A DNA stretch of 64,000 nucleotides, taken from NCBI GenBank assembly GCA_964006375.1, contig OZ023266.1, positions 14,086,565 through 14,150,564 on the forward strand, read 5' to 3'. This document shows, piece by piece, positions 47,216 to 62,383 of this stretch (its first letter is position 1; every line of letters begins with the position of its first letter). The DNA is from Tillus elongatus (lineage: Eukaryota > Arthropoda > Insecta > Coleoptera > Cleridae). The position numbers and the translations under genes were made by a program. The notes beneath the pieces are model-generated. The model ran no database searches. It was not told where the DNA came from and saw nothing but the letters and a program-made list of their open reading frames with translations.

Positions 47216-48479
47216 ATTATTTAGAAAGGAAATATCCGAGACGTGATTTCGCAATGAACGGAATTGTTTAGATATTTAATTGTATCTGCCCCAACTAACC
47301 TTTTCTAGGACTATTTGAGATGATCAGTGTTATACCGGCGTTTTCCCGCTGCCACAATGCGTGTACTACGGAGGGTAAATAGTTTTTTATGTACGAAATG
47401 AGGTGTAAAATCTAACCAGTATTTACCGAACTAGAAATTTCAACGTGATTTTTCGCCAAGCAGCACCACAAAGAAAAATCCTGTTGACTGGTTGCTGCTT
47501 CATAATTAAATTATCGCATCGTGTATGGCGTATGAAATAAGAAGAAACATGTAAAAGCAAGAGAGCAGCGCGCTCAGTACTAATTAGTAACATGTATTTG
47601 CAAATATAGTTAGAATAGAGGGCTGGGATTTATCCTTTTGATGTGATTGCTGGCTCATTGTTCCTGACACGTCTGATTTCAAGGATATATTCAAAGAGAT
47701 GTGGCGTTATTAAAATGTTCAAAGACTTGCTCACCGGGTATCGATGATGGAGCCGTCAAACAGGCCTGGCGCTCACACAAAGACTATGCCGGAGGCCAGT
47801 TCAGTTATTTTTGACCTGTCATTAATAAATTGGGGTGGATTAGCATTTACAAGAGACGCAATGTGATGATGCATCGGTCCCGAGGCGATCTATCTGCTTC
47901 AGATGGAATCAAATGGTCTTCTTTGTTTATATCGTGGATATAACTCGTGTACATAGGTGAATGTGTAGAACCGCGAATGTTTCAGAGGTGGATTGGATAC
48001 AATTAATGTAACTGACAAAATCAAATTAACTTGTCTTTGTAATTTGAATGTACAGACTGAAAAGTGGTATGTGGGGGTTTTCTCTTCTCTTAGTTTCATT
48101 CATTTGTTTCCAATTTGAGATCACTTTGTGTTTGAGATTGTTACTAAATTGTCTACTATTTCAAAGATGAAAGAGACGGTCCTAAGGTGGCTTGCACAAG
48201 CGTTCAAAATTGGGTTCTTTGTTTCAGATTATTATTATATTAAATAGTTAAGTAGTTAAAATGTCGAAAACAAATGTCAATATTTTTATGTTATGAATTT
48301 TTAAGCTATTTTGATGGTAGCAGAAAGTCATTGTTTTTATTGCAAAGATGCACCAAAAATGCTCTTCTTTATCGGTGATGTTGCACGTTTTGGCGTGTAA
48401 CTTACATTGTTGTTTGGGTTGTGATGGTTGTTCTTTACCGTCCTGTGCCCGGCAGCTTTTTTGTGATTTGTAGCAAATT
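47216..48479. other. unassigned DNA
   Basis: No recognised gene or repeat in about 1.26 kb. Confidence 0.4.
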
Positions 48480-48581
48480 TTCCTAAAAAAAATCCCTAAT
48501 GAGGAGATTCCGACTTTTGAATTTTGAAAAAATGTTGTTCAAATGAGTGCAATTAGGCCGCCCAGAACACATATCCGGGGT

Positions 48582-48651
<70 letters not shown>

Positions 48652-49420
48652 GTATATGTATAGATGTATAGGTATGACAGCGATAACTCAAAAAATACTG
48701 GGCCGATTTAATACCTTCTTTTTACAAGTGGCTTGGACAAGTTCGTTAGCCAGGAAAATCGGCCCAGGTTTTCCCGAGAAATGTTATGTTTTCTATCGAA
48801 AAAAATATATCTCCGGAAATAACAAAGTAAGGGCAACCAAATTTGGTGCGCGTGTTTAAGTAAAAAGATAAAGAAGTTATAAGCACGTAAAAGAAAAATT
48901 TGGGTTTCCCTCAAAACGTCAAAGTCGCTATTTAAAACGTCAAAATTGGCAACATTTAGGCAAAGAACCTGAAACTAATACGGACTATGGAAAGAAATTG
49001 TCTCAAGGAGAATGTTTTAGAAAGCCTGAAGTCTTAGCTTCACCGTCATTGTCCTTCATTTTACTAAAATATTTCCAGAAAATTCATTTCAAATAGACCC
49101 TTTCTCTGATGCTTTGACAGTAGTCTTAGCTAGAGAGTTTATCTTTTAATGGTATATAATTTTTGTCGAATTTTCGTAAAAAAATCGATAAAGTTCAAAA
49201 TATCCGTTATTATACAAAATACGAAAAAAATGTATACATTAATTTTAGGGTGTCTTGAGCTACATCTTCAAAATATTTCTACAATTACAGGGTGGCCCAT
49301 AAGTTGGTGATAGATTTTTTTTAAAAATCGAAGTATAATGCATGTTTGTAAGAAAATAAATTAGAGACGCAGCAAGTGCGTTATGGTAGCAAATTTTCAT
49401 TAAATGCTTTAAATTTAAAT
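48480..49420 (+). repeat. family T repeat
   Basis: Far-end module (CATATCCGGGGTCA) at the left, TA tract at 48585-48649, then a body with TTCGTTAGCCAGGAAAATCG, and the terminal motif GACGCAGCAAGTGCGTTATG at 49369. Confidence 0.8.
48585..48649. repeat. (TA)n inside family T
   Basis: Pure TA tract at the conserved internal position. Confidence 0.97.
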
Positions 49421-50510
49421 AGCTCAATTCGATATTAACCTATAAGGTTGGCCAAGAAACCGTTTTTTCGGGACCACTAAGTTTACTTTCGGAACCGATA
49501 ACTTAAAAAAATAACGGGCAGATTTTGTGTTTTCGTTAGGAAAATTGTGGTATCTCCTGAAATAACAAAGTAAGGGAAACCAAATTTGATATGCATATTT
49601 GTATTATAAAAACCGAACCACGTATTAGGTCCGTAGGTTAAAAGACAAAAAAGTTATAGGCATTTAAAGAAAAAAAATTGGGGTTTTCCTCAAAACGTCA
49701 AAGACGCGATTTGAAATGTCAAAATTGGGAACATTTAGAGAAACAACCTGACACAAATATGGGTTGTGTGAAGGAAATGTTACAAGATGAGTGTTTTACA
49801 AACCCTTAAGTTTCACCTTCAACCGTCATAAACCATCATTTTACTAAAATATTTCCAGAAAATCAATAGACTCTTTTTCTGATGCTTTGGCAGTAGTTTT
49901 AGTTAGGTTTATGATTTAACAATCGTAGAAAACAATCGTTGATGAGGAGATCACGAGTTCTGCATTTTAAAAAGATTTCTTTAAATGAGTGCAAACTAGA
50001 TCGCATATAATCCACAACCGGGTTTAGTATCAGTCTTTATTTGTTTACATATATACAGGGTGAATAATTTCTACGGTAAAGATCAATATAATTGTTATTA
50101 TGCAAGATACGAAAAAAAATTGTATACATTAATTATAGAGTGTCTTGAGCTGCATCCTATAAAATCATTTTGACAATCACAGAGTGCCCCATAAGTCGTT
50201 GGTGATACCTACAAATTTTTTTCGAACATTCCCTATATTATTGCATTTTTGCATCTTTCATCGAAATTTGATGTATGTTTGTCAAAAAAAAATCGTGACG
50301 CAGTAGGTGCGTGTTGGTAGTGAATTTTCGTTAAATTCTTCGATAAAAAAATTCAATAACTCAATTTGCTATTAACTTAAGGTTATTTGGTTAGGAAACC
50401 AGTTTTCTCCGAAACATTTAAAGTTTATTTTCGTAAAAATTTTGTACATTTTCAAAAAATAAGTTATTTTGATAAAATATGGTACATGATTTCTACTATA
50501 TATGCACGGT
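49421..50510 (+). repeat. second, diverged family T unit in tandem
   Basis: The body from 49500 repeats the order of 48700-49380 (GGGTTTTCCTCAAAACGTCA at 49680, matching 1792 and 48903) and ends in a diverged terminal motif GACGCAGTAGGTGCG at 50296. Confidence 0.7.
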
Positions 50511-51414
50511 TCAGATTGGGTTAAATGTAATGCGAAATACTAAATGTTTGAATTAAAATAAATGCGCGCACTAACATTACTAGTTTACAGAGACTAGCAT
50601 CGTGGTTCTAATTACCCGGTTAACACTCGTGAAGGACCTTACGAATTGTTTTTTTGTGGGGCAGATATATGATTCCACGTGATAAAGTAATAACAATTTA
50701 ATATGAGTTGCAATATGAAATACAAAAATGAATGCTGTGATCCAATAATGTTACAATAAAAAAGGTGACTTAAAATTGGACAATTGGAGCTGGGTAGGTT
50801 GTAGGCTACCCCACTCAACACGCAGAAGCTGCCGCTGGTACCTGGGGATTCGTCCAAAGGGCCAATGTGTTTCACGTATCCAGGTGACGACTGTGAAGAC
50901 TTGCGCTGTGTTGATGCCGTGGTTGAATGGATTTCTATTAACATGGATCCGTCGCTCATCGGGAGATTGGTTCTCCCACAGTGACCTGTTCACGTGTTAA
51001 TGGAGACCCACGGTTGGGTCTTGACTACGTGCCGCGGGTCAGGCGATCTTCCTGTGATGCTCCTTGACCGCTGAGCGGCCACGGAGTTAACTGTGATGTG
51101 ACCACAGCATAATCAGGTATTATGCTGTGTCTTGACTGTCGCTCACGGTTCAGCCGGTCGGGATGACCTTACTGGACGCTGGATGATATGGAAGTGATCG
51201 AGAGTATGGTTGTCGTGTAGCTCCTTCTGTCGGTTGTTGACGCTTGATGACACCTGTCACAGGTATACCAGTGTTGTACGCCGGAGGTTGCTGTTGTTGC
51301 CAACTGTGTTGTAACTGCCCCTAGTGGCGGTTGTAGGCACCGAGGGAAGTTTTCAGGATGGGAGTGTACAGGGTCAGACTCGGGGAGATTGAGCGTAGGG
51401 ATCAAACAATATTA
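50511..51414. other. GC-rich island, possible retroelement remnant
   Basis: 50,780-51,400 is much richer in G and C than its surroundings, has overlapping 70-106 codon frames on both strands and ends close to a family T fragment. No protein domain is recognised. It could be a solo LTR or untranslated part of an unrecognised retroelement. Confidence 0.35.
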
Positions 51415-51538
51415 GAACACAACAATATAGGTTATACCGGTAGCCAAATTGATGCCTGCTTACATTAAAAATATATTTGATATTATTATTTTTTTAATGA
51501 AAATTCACTTTCATGACGCAATTGCTGCGTCCAAACTT
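51415..51538 (-). repeat. family T end fragment
   Basis: GGTTATACCGGTAGCCAAATT, TTGATGCCTGCTTA and the inverted motif GACGCAATTGCTGCGTCC at 51518. Confidence 0.7.
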
Positions 51539-52684
51539 TTATGGTACTGAGTTAATTGTTAGTTTGCTTCTTTGGGCAGCTATGATTTCTGGTGTATCGC
51601 TGGCGATAACAAACTGATGCGGCCTCCCAATTACCAAAACCGGTGTGAGTTGTACAACATACCGTTCCTAAAATTTAAGTAATATTTAGATCCATTTGGC
51701 TCTGAGATGTCAGAACAAGACCCTAATGCAAAAAGTAATAATGTAAACGAGTACGTTGCTTAGGAACTTATTGTCTTTGAGCGATGTCCTATATAATTTT
51801 CACTACAAAAGTAAAAAGCAATACAGTTTCATAGCCAGTATGCTTTTGTGAAAAATTATTTTTTTACTTTTCAAACAAGGCGACGTTTTTTTGTATATCA
51901 ATTAATTTTTTTCGGGCAGTCCATTCTTTGATTCCATTTTAATTTGTTACTTTTGTCACATCTGTCTCAATTATTTGAGCTGTCAAATGAAAATTAACAC
52001 AAAGTGACTGCTCTTTGTATATTCTTAACATTCGCGTGTGTTAAATTTCTCTTGCTAGTAACCAGATAACACACAGATAAAACCTTTATACACCGTTTTT
52101 CAGTGTAACGAATATAACGAATATATAGTCGAGGTTCGCCAAATTAATTTCGTGTCATCTGTTTAATTAATTTCGCTGTCCAGTTTTCAGTGATTCACTT
52201 CATATAATAAACTTTGAGTTCGGTTTATTTTTAGTTGCAAACAATCAACGAATGAAATGTTTTGAAGCCAGAGCCATTCTAAACTTGCGGCTGACATCAT
52301 CTGCTGAAAAGAGTTTCACCAGGTACAGTTACGGATTAAATTCGTGTTTAATCAGGTTAGTATAATAATAATATTCTGTTGTAGTGTATTTTGGTTTTAA
52401 ACGTTCAGCTATTTGTCCGACCATGGCCGGAAATTTTACCGAACTCATTTCTTTGTGTTTGAAAACGGTAGGAATTTTTAGCATGCCCGAACTTGCATGC
52501 TCACCCCCAACTTGATTGCTCCAGAAAGCAGGAAAACACATTAGAAGCTACATATGCGCACGTGTGAACTCTGACAATATTTCGATGATCATTTACTTTG
52601 AGCAAGAACTTCCAGAACAAAAAGAGATATGCCCTAGTATCTTCTAAACGCACCTATGATAGGGAAAAGCTAAAGGATCCCAGC
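51539..52684. other. unassigned DNA
   Basis: No recognised gene or repeat. Confidence 0.4.
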
Positions 52685-54200
52685 AATTGTTGTCAAAAAA
52701 TGCGCACCAGAACTTGCTCCTGTCCTGACTCGTCTGTTTCAGACATCTTACAATAGAGGCATATTCCCTAGTAACTGGAAAACTGATCGAGTACAACCCT
52801 TCCCCAAGAAAGGATCCAAAGCACTTCCTAGCAACTACAGGCCTATTTCTCTCCTTTCAGTCATCTCTAAAGTGATGTAAAAGTATATAAACACCGAATT
52901 ACTAAAATTTCTTGAAAAACACAGTCTAATCCACGACCGGCAGTATGGATTCCGTCAGCGCAGATCAACAGCCGACCTCCTTTCCTTTGTCACCCATTCT
53001 TGGAACAAGTCTATGGAACTACACGGTGAATCCCAGATTGCCGCTCTAGATATATCCAAAGCATTCGACCAGGTCTGGCATGCAGCGCTGCTTAATAAAC
53101 TACCGGCCTATGGCCTACCACCAAAACTATGTACCTGGACAGCAAACTTCCTCTCCAACCGGAGCATTTTTGTTGTTGTGGATGGCCATTGCTCTAAACT
53201 ATATCCAATTAATGCAGGAGTTCCTCAAGGTTCAGCTTAAGCCCCTACTTTATTTCTGCTTCACATCAAAGACCTCCTCTCTAGCACATCCAACCCAGTT
53301 CACAGTTACGCGGACGACAGCACCCTCCACTCAAATATACAATATTCTAAGCCTGTCTCTTTGGCCCAACTAGATGAAGATCGCAGACACATGGAGGGTT
53401 CTGTCTCCGTGGATCTCCAAAAAATATTAGACTGGGGAAGTAGAAATCTTGTACAATTCAACCCCACAAAATCTCAGTCTTGCTTTCTTTCTCATAAAAG
53501 ATACACCAGCCCTAGATCCATCACAATGAACAACCAAGTTATTCAAAGTAATGAGTCCTTTTCACTTGTTGACATTTCTGTGGATCAAAATCTCAATTGG
53601 CACCAACATGTCACATCAATTGCAGAAGCAGCTGCTAAGAAATTAGGTTTCCTCTTCCGGGCTCGCAAATACTTTTCACCAGTTAATCTCCATACCTTAT
53701 ATACTTCACAAATAAGGCCAAACCTCGAATACTGCTCCCACATCTGGGGTGCTGCTGCCGCTTCTACACTCGCTATCCTGAACTCTATTCAGAAGAGAGC
53801 TATACGTCTCATTGGTGACCCTACCCTCACCCAAAGGCCGCCATTCCTTGCACACCGACGTGCCGTTGGTGACCTCTCTCTCTTTTATAGATATCTGCAC
53901 GGGCAGTGCTCAGAGCAGCTTTCTTCCATAGTTCCTCCACCTGCTGCCCCGAACAGATATACCAGGGGAGCAGAGGGAATGCACCATTTTACTGTCCAGG
54001 TCACAAGACATAGAACATCCTGTCATGCCCGCTCTTTTGTTCCGAGGACTTCCAAGTTGTGGAAGTCCTTGCCGGCACATGTTTTACCTTCTCCTCCGAA
54101 CCTTCAAGTCCAGAATTAACAAGTTGCCTCTTTCCTCCTTGTCGACACCCACGGTACGATAGTATTTAGCCTGTAAGCCCTCGTGGTGTGTTGTTGAAAA
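52685..54200 (+). pseudogene. LINE family J copy 2 (RT), 5'-truncated
   Basis: The longest sense copy. Reading begins in the RT (PELAPVLTRLFQ, NYRPISLLSVISKVM), then YGFRQRRSTADLL, ALDISKAFDQVWH, GVPQGSA, YADDSTLHS, and on to the C-terminal thumb. Stops interrupt at about 52878 (TAA) and 53237 (TAA in the ALAP block), and a frameshift lies near 54110. The 3' end is TAAGCCCTCGTGGTGTGTTG plus an A-rich tail. No endonuclease domain remains. Confidence 0.9.
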
Positions 54201-54395
54201 AAAAAAGACAACCAGATCAGTGAATACTTTGAAAAAGAGTTTACCATTCTAGTTAATCAGCGAAACAGATATGAACAATATCGCTCAACAATGGAGGTAG
54301 TTTGATGACGCTGTAAACGATGTAGCAAATAAATGGCTAAAGATTTAAGGGGAAACAGGTAAATACTGGTTTTCTAGAGAATGCAAAATGAAAAT
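54201..54395. other. short unassigned stretch after the LINE tail
   Basis: No recognised feature. Confidence 0.4.
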
Positions 54396-56400
<2,005 letters not shown>

Positions 56401-56507
56401 GGGCGAAATATAGCTAGATAAATGTATGGTGACAATACAGACGAGAGTGGAACAGCCCGAGAAGAAACGAAAAGAGAGGCAAAGCAGCTCTGCAGTGGAA
56501 ATATAAA

Positions 56508-57440
56508 AGTTTGGACGCACCAAGTGCGTTATGATAGTAAATTGTATGTATTTTTTAAAATGAAAGCAGGCATCAAATTCGGTAACCAGTATAATCTATG
56601 TGGTAAAACGATGCACCATATTTCATCAATAACTTTATTTTGTGAAAAAAGTACACAAATTTTGCGAAAATAAACTCAAAGTGTTGCGAAAAAAACTGGT
56701 CCGATTTTTCTGGCCAACGAATTTTTCGAATTATTTACTCACCTACCGAGATATAATTGTTCACAAAAAGTTTTTCGGCAAAACTTACAAAAAAAAATTT
56801 TCATGAAAATTTACAAATAATTGTTTTACGAAAATCCGAAAACAATATTGTTCGGCATTTTTTAGTAGCAAATATGTATTTTTTTAAAAATAAAAGCAGG
56901 CGTCAAATTTGATTACCAGTATAACCTATATATTAGAAACAATGTACCAGATTTCATGAAAATAACTTTATTGTTTGAAAATGTACAAATATTTTCCGAA
57001 GATAAACATGTTCCCGCGAGAACTTGTTTCCTGGCCAACTTAGATTAATAGCAAATTGAGCTATTGAAATTTGAAGCATTTAATTTATTTTCTTACAAAC
57101 AAGCATTATATTTCGATGGAAAATGCAAAAATTCTGTAATATAAGGTTTGTTCGATTGAAAAAAAAAAAAGATAATTTGTATTACCAACGGCTTATGGGC
57201 CACCCTGTGATTGCAAAACTAATTTTATAAGATGCAGCAATACACCCTATAATTAACGTATACATTTCCCCCGTATCTTGTATAAGAACGGATATATAGA
57301 GCTTTACCGTAAAAATGCATCACCATGTATATTTCAAAATAGATAAAAACTGAAACTAACCCGGGATATGGGTTCTAGTGTGCCTGTATTGCGATCATTT
57401 GAGCTTTTTGTTACTGAAAATTCACTAATTAAAAAAATTA
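56508..57440 (-). repeat. family T repeat, diverged
   Basis: Terminal motif TTGGACGCACCAAGTGCG at 56512; GTACCAGATTTCATGAAAATA and CCACCCTGTGATTGC in the body; far-end module near 57360 (GGGATATGGGTTCTAG) and hairpin near 57410-57440. It lacks a TA tract. Confidence 0.7.
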
Positions 57441-57546
57441 CTAAAATCTAAATTTTTGTTATCAGTGTCGCCTATGTAATCTTCAATTTAAGAAGAGTAC
57501 AAAATGGTTAAAAAAATTATGTACAAGTTTCTGAGAGTCTTAAAAC

Positions 57547-58264
<718 letters not shown>

Positions 58265-58267
58265 TTT

Positions 58268-58385
58268 TTTTCTTTAACGTCGGTCTATTTGCGCGACTAT
58301 GGCCAACCACCGACGCCAAGGAGCAGTTTCAACCCACTCTTCTGGAAATTTTGCCGATCCCCTGCCTTTGCATAAGGAGGGGTTT
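58268..58385 (-). repeat. SINE family 1 fragment, interrupted by a LINE
   Basis: Minus-strand sequence with CTGCTCCTTGGCGTCGGTGG and GCCGACGTTAAAG matches the SINE 3' part. It stops exactly where the LINE family J A-rich tail begins, so the LINE appears to have inserted into it. Confidence 0.8.
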
Positions 58386-59853
58386 TTTATTTATTTTTTA
58401 TTTCAACAACACACCACGAGGGCTTACAGCCTAAATACTATCGTACCGTGGGTGTTGACAAGGAGGAAAGAGGCAGCTTGTTAATTCTGGACTTGAAGGT
58501 TTGGAGGTTCGGAGGAGCAGGAAAAACATGTGCCGGCAAAGAATTCCACAACTTGGAAGTCCTCGGCACAAAAGAGCGGGCATAACAAGATGTTCTAAGT
58601 CTGGTGACCTGGACAGTAAAAGGGTGCATTCGCTCTGTTCCCCTGGTAGATCTGTTGGGGGCAGCAGGTGGGGGAACTATGGAGGAAAGCTCCTATGAGC
58701 AGTGCCCGTGCAGGTATCTATAAAAGAGAGAGAGGTCACCAACGGCACGTCGGTGAGCAAGGGATGGCAGCCTTTGGGTGAGGGTAGGGTCACCGATGAG
58801 ACGTATAGCTCTCTTTTGAATGGAGTCCAGGATAGCGAGTATAGAAGCGGCAGCGGCACCCCAGATGTGGGAGCAGTATTCGAGGTTTGGCCTTATTTGT
58901 GAAGTATATAAGGTATAGAGATTAGCTGGTGAAAACTATTTGCGAGGCCGGAAGAGGAAACCTAATTTCTTAGTAGCCGCTTCTGCAATTGATGTGACAT
59001 GTTGGTGCCAATTAAGATTTCGATTCACAGAAATGCCAACAAGAGAAAAGGACTCATTACTTTGAATAACTTGGTTGTTCATTGTGATGGGTCTAGGGCT
59101 GGTGTATCTCTTGTGAGAAAGAAAGCAAGACTTAGTTTTGGTGGGGTTGAATTGTACAAGATTTCTACTTCCCCAGTCTAATATTTTGTGGAGATCCACG
59201 GAGACAGAACCCTCCATGAGTCTGCGATCCTCATCTAATTGGGATAAAGAGACAGGCTTAGAATATTGTATATTTGAATGGTGGGTGCTGTCGTCCGCAT
59301 AGCTGTGAACTGGGTTGGATGTGCTAGAGATGAGGTCATTGATGTGGAGAAGAAACAAAGTAGGGGCTAAAGCTGAACCTTGAGGAACTCCTGCATTGAT
59401 TGGATACAGTTTAGAGGAATGGCCATCCACAACAACAGATATGCTCCTGTTGGAGAGGAAATTTGCTGTCCAGGTACAAAGTTTTGGTGGTAGGTCATAG
59501 GCCGGAAGTTTATTAAGCAGCGCTGCGTGCCAGACCTGGTCGAATGCTTTGGATATGTCTAGAGCAACAATCTGGAATTCACCGTGTTGTTCTATAGGCT
59601 TGTTCCAAGAATGGGTGACAAAGGAAAGGAGGTCGGCAGTCGATCTGCGCTGACGGAATCCATACTGCCTGTCGTGGATTAGACTGTGTTTTTCAAAAAA
59701 TTTTAGTAATTTGGTGTTTATATACTTTTCCATCACTTTAGAGACGACTGAAAGGAGAGAAATAGGCCTGTAGTTGCTAGGAAGCGCGTTGGATCCTTTC
59801 TTGGGGATGGGTTGTACTCGAGCAGTTTTCCAGTTACAAGGGAATATGCCTAG
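58386..59853 (-). pseudogene. LINE family J copy 3 (RT), 5'-truncated, best preserved
   Basis: Minus-strand reading from 59853: NYRPISLLSVVSKVMEKYI, then an uninterrupted 266-codon stretch (59736-58939) holding YGFRQRRSTADLL, ALDISKAFDQVWH, GVPQGSALAP and YADDS, ended by a TAG before FSPANLY at about 58936. The C-terminal thumb continues in the following frame pieces to TPTVR at about 58438. The tail and 3' GTAAGCCCTCGTGGTGTGT are as in copies 1 and 2. It is the least damaged of the three, so the family was active more recently than most here. Confidence 0.9.
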
Positions 59854-59929
59854 TTAACTTCAACAGGGTATGAATATTCTAACTAAATTTTATATAAAAA
59901 CAAGTATTTGTATTGATTTCTTGGATACA

Positions 59930-60070
59930 AAAGAAAACGAAAGGGGATATTTAAGTCGCCAACACAAGGTAGAGCCTAGTATGTGTATAGACCGGACGAG
60001 GTTATTGACCATACTTTGTTATTCTGCCCGACAGATTAGGAGTGTTTAGCTGGTCAATTGAAAAATGATA
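59930..60070 (+). pseudogene. possible LINE C-terminal fragment
   Basis: YRPDEVIDHTLLFCP near 59985-60030 resembles the Cys-containing end of R1/RTE-type LINE proteins (xxExxxHTLxxC). Short and isolated, so uncertain. Confidence 0.3.
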
Positions 60071-60132
60071 ATAAAGGGCTTGAAATCAAAGGTGCTGCAC
60101 GGTTCAATGATGTTTTGTTCTTAATCCATCTT

Positions 60133-60134
<2 letters not shown>

Positions 60135-60212
<78 letters not shown>
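60135..60212. repeat. (TA)n beside the Penelope-like fragment
   Basis: About 78 bp of pure TA. Confidence 0.97.
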
Positions 60213-60213
<1 letters not shown>

Positions 60214-60684
60214 GCTTTCATACGTGTCAATTAGTATGATGTCTAACATTTTTGGCAAGTTTCAAATTTTCCTTGCCAAAGTGGTGATTATTATCCCATA
60301 TATGTTGTGTCATGCATGATTTGTTTACCGTACCATATCGTAAAGGTGCGAGATGTTCACGAAATCTGGTGGCTATGTTTCTCTTGGTTTGACCCACGTA
60401 TTTAAGATTACAATCTTTGCAACGCATCTCATAAATACCCGCCATTTCAGTGGCTTTGTTTTTGTCTTTCGTACTACCCAACAAATTTTTTAAATTACTT
60501 TTAGTCGAAACATTCCAATGTTATTTGGCTTCTTAAATTTTTTCTTAGATAACGCAGCACTTTCCATTTTAAGCCCATTATCCTTTAAATTACATAAAAG
60601 CTCGTAAATTTGTCAATTAGGAGATTAAAGTAGTTTGTCAAGCTCATCCGTTCAATATAGACACAATAGACGAATGATGGGTCT
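60213..60684 (-). pseudogene. Penelope-like retroelement, GIY-YIG endonuclease end
   Basis: Reading from 60484 (minus) gives GIYEMRCKDCNLKYVGQTKR, then TRFREH and a TQHIWDNNHHF block. This is the C-terminal GIY-YIG nuclease of endonuclease-bearing Penelope-like elements: GIY, YVG in place of YIG, the catalytic-type Arg, and the CxxC pair between GIY and YIG that is typical of these elements. Upstream 60484-60684 continues in shifted frames (SNLKNLLGSTKDKNK precedes the domain). The RT is not present. It is cut at the TA tract on the left and begins at CCCATCATTCG on the right. Confidence 0.85.
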
Positions 60685-60831
60685 TCGACTATAATTTTTA
60701 GTGAATTTTTATTTAAAAAAATTCACTAATAGAGAGGTATCGATGGTATGACTTTGCAAAAATTTTTTCAAATGAGCGCGAACTAGGACCTCTAGAACCC
60801 ATATCCGCGGTCAGGTCAGGAATTTTTATAT

Positions 60832-60834
<3 letters not shown>

Positions 60835-60915
<81 letters not shown>
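60835..60915. repeat. (TA)n inside family T
   Basis: Pure TA tract at the conserved internal position. Confidence 0.97.
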
Positions 60916-60923
<8 letters not shown>

Positions 60924-61346
60924 CCGTCTGACAACTCAAAAAATAATTAACCGATTTCGATTAAACTCGGCAAGTGCCTTTCTTTTATTAATGGCTTGGA
61001 TGAGTTCGTTAGCCAGGAAAATCGGATGGGGTTTTCCGGGAAAATTTGGAGTTTTCTTTCAAAAAAAAATTTTGTCTCCGAAAATTACAAAGCTGTTCTA
61101 AGGAAATTTAACGGATATAATGCTTTAGGAGAGACCTTACTACGTACCAAAATTCAACTTTCTAAGTTTATAGAAAGTTGAGTTATTCAAATTTTGAATT
61201 TTATTTCGAAAAAAATTTTTTTCTCCGAAAATTACAAAGTTATTTTAATGAAATTTGGTGGATATCTTGCCTTGGGAAGGACCTTACTACAGACCAAATC
61301 TAAACTTTCTAAGTTTATAGAAAATTGAGTTATTGAAATTTAAAGA

Positions 61347-61534
61347 GACGCCCTCGTGGCGCAGGTGTATAGGTGCCAGCCTGCTAAGCGAGAGGTTCCG
61401 GGTTCGATTCCCGGGCGAGCCAATTTGACTCTGTCTGGAAAAATTTAAAAAAATATAGAATGATGGGAAAAATGTGCTAATGGCCTGAGATGCCGCAGCC
61501 AATAATATTAAATTAAAAAAAAAAAAAAAAAAAA
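61347..61534 (+). repeat. tRNA-derived SINE, family 2, copy B
   Basis: Starts GACGCCCTCGTGGCGCAGG (A-box region) with a perfect B box GGTTCGATTCC (61401-61411). A body with GTCTGGAAAA and GGCCTGAGATGCC follows, and a poly(A) tail at 61515-61534. A CTGCTAA anticodon-like loop is visible, but the acceptor stem does not pair, so it is not a tRNA gene. It is inserted in a family T copy just before its end. Confidence 0.88.
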
Positions 61535-61669
61535 TTTAAAGCATTTATTAAAAATTCACTACCATAACGCACTTGCTGCGTCCCGTTAGTTTTTTTACCT
61601 TAGATTTAGTTCGTCTATCTAGATAACATATAAATATATTTGTAGCTGTTAATTTAGTTTACATTTTTT

Positions 61670-61762
61670 TCATCGTCTGGTGATACCAACGTGGTTAGTG
61701 AAACGATCGTGTTTCGGTGTTTAAAAAAGACTTGTGGTTTGGGTTCTCCAAGTGTACTTATT
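61670..61762 (+). repeat. hammerhead-like repeat unit, copy 2, diverged
   Basis: CTGGTGA (61677-61683), an imperfect stem ACCAAC/GTTAGT, GAAAC (61700-61704), CGATCGT, then GGGTTCTCCAAGTGTACTTA. Same order as 4861-4980 and 62441-62538. The G in CTGGTGA breaks the hammerhead core. Confidence 0.5.
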
Positions 61763-62383
61763 GTAATAATGCAATGTTATAACGCTTCCAGGTTACCATT
61801 CCTGCAGAAATAAGCTGTGTAGTACAAAAAGTCACATTAATATATCCATATGTGTATAAAAATACGCATACACATACAAAACAAAGCCAGAATGCTGTAT
61901 AGAATGGTGGCAGTAGTTAAATTATTGTTGCAGTAGATTTATCTATAGATTTTTTGATGTATGGGGCGATATTGTGAGCTGTCTTTTGGCAGCAAAGGGC
62001 TACAATGGTCAGACATTCATCATGTCCCGGTGCTATGCTCTCTGACTGTCTGTACTTTATATATCAGACGCAGTTGTCGGAACATAAATATGCCAGTTCG
62101 ATTGCGAAAAATCGCCAACTGTAAAAATGTCAATGCTAATTTGCCCGAGTGAAATCTACCAGATGCCTGACTTTATTAAATTCTGAGCCCCATACGATTT
62201 ATTAGAGCCAGATAAGTATATTGTATAGCTGTAGCTGATGAACGCAGATGACTGGCATTTTATATATATCATCTTTATCTGGCCTCCTAAATGTCAAATT
62301 TTGTATGCAGCTTTCCATATTTATGGCGCCAAACTAACCTTGAATTACAATGATAATAATGGTAGTCATAATTACAATCTGAC
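61763..62383. other. unassigned DNA
   Basis: No recognised gene or repeat. Confidence 0.4.

Larger units (their letters stand above)
60690..61590 (+). repeat. family T repeat with nested SINE
   Basis: Hairpin TTTTAGTGAATTTTT/AAAAATTCACTAA at 60696-60728, far-end module (CATATCCGCGGTCAGG), TA tract, two sub-units with TCTCCGAAAATTACAAAG (61075 and 61222), the SINE at 61347-61534, then the inverted terminal motif CATAACGCACTTGCTGCGTC at 61563-61582. Confidence 0.8.

Noticed and set aside
61347..61422. tRNA-Ser (GCT-like loop)
   Set aside because: The acceptor ends do not pair, the long variable arm of tRNA-Ser is missing, and it continues into a SINE body with poly(A).
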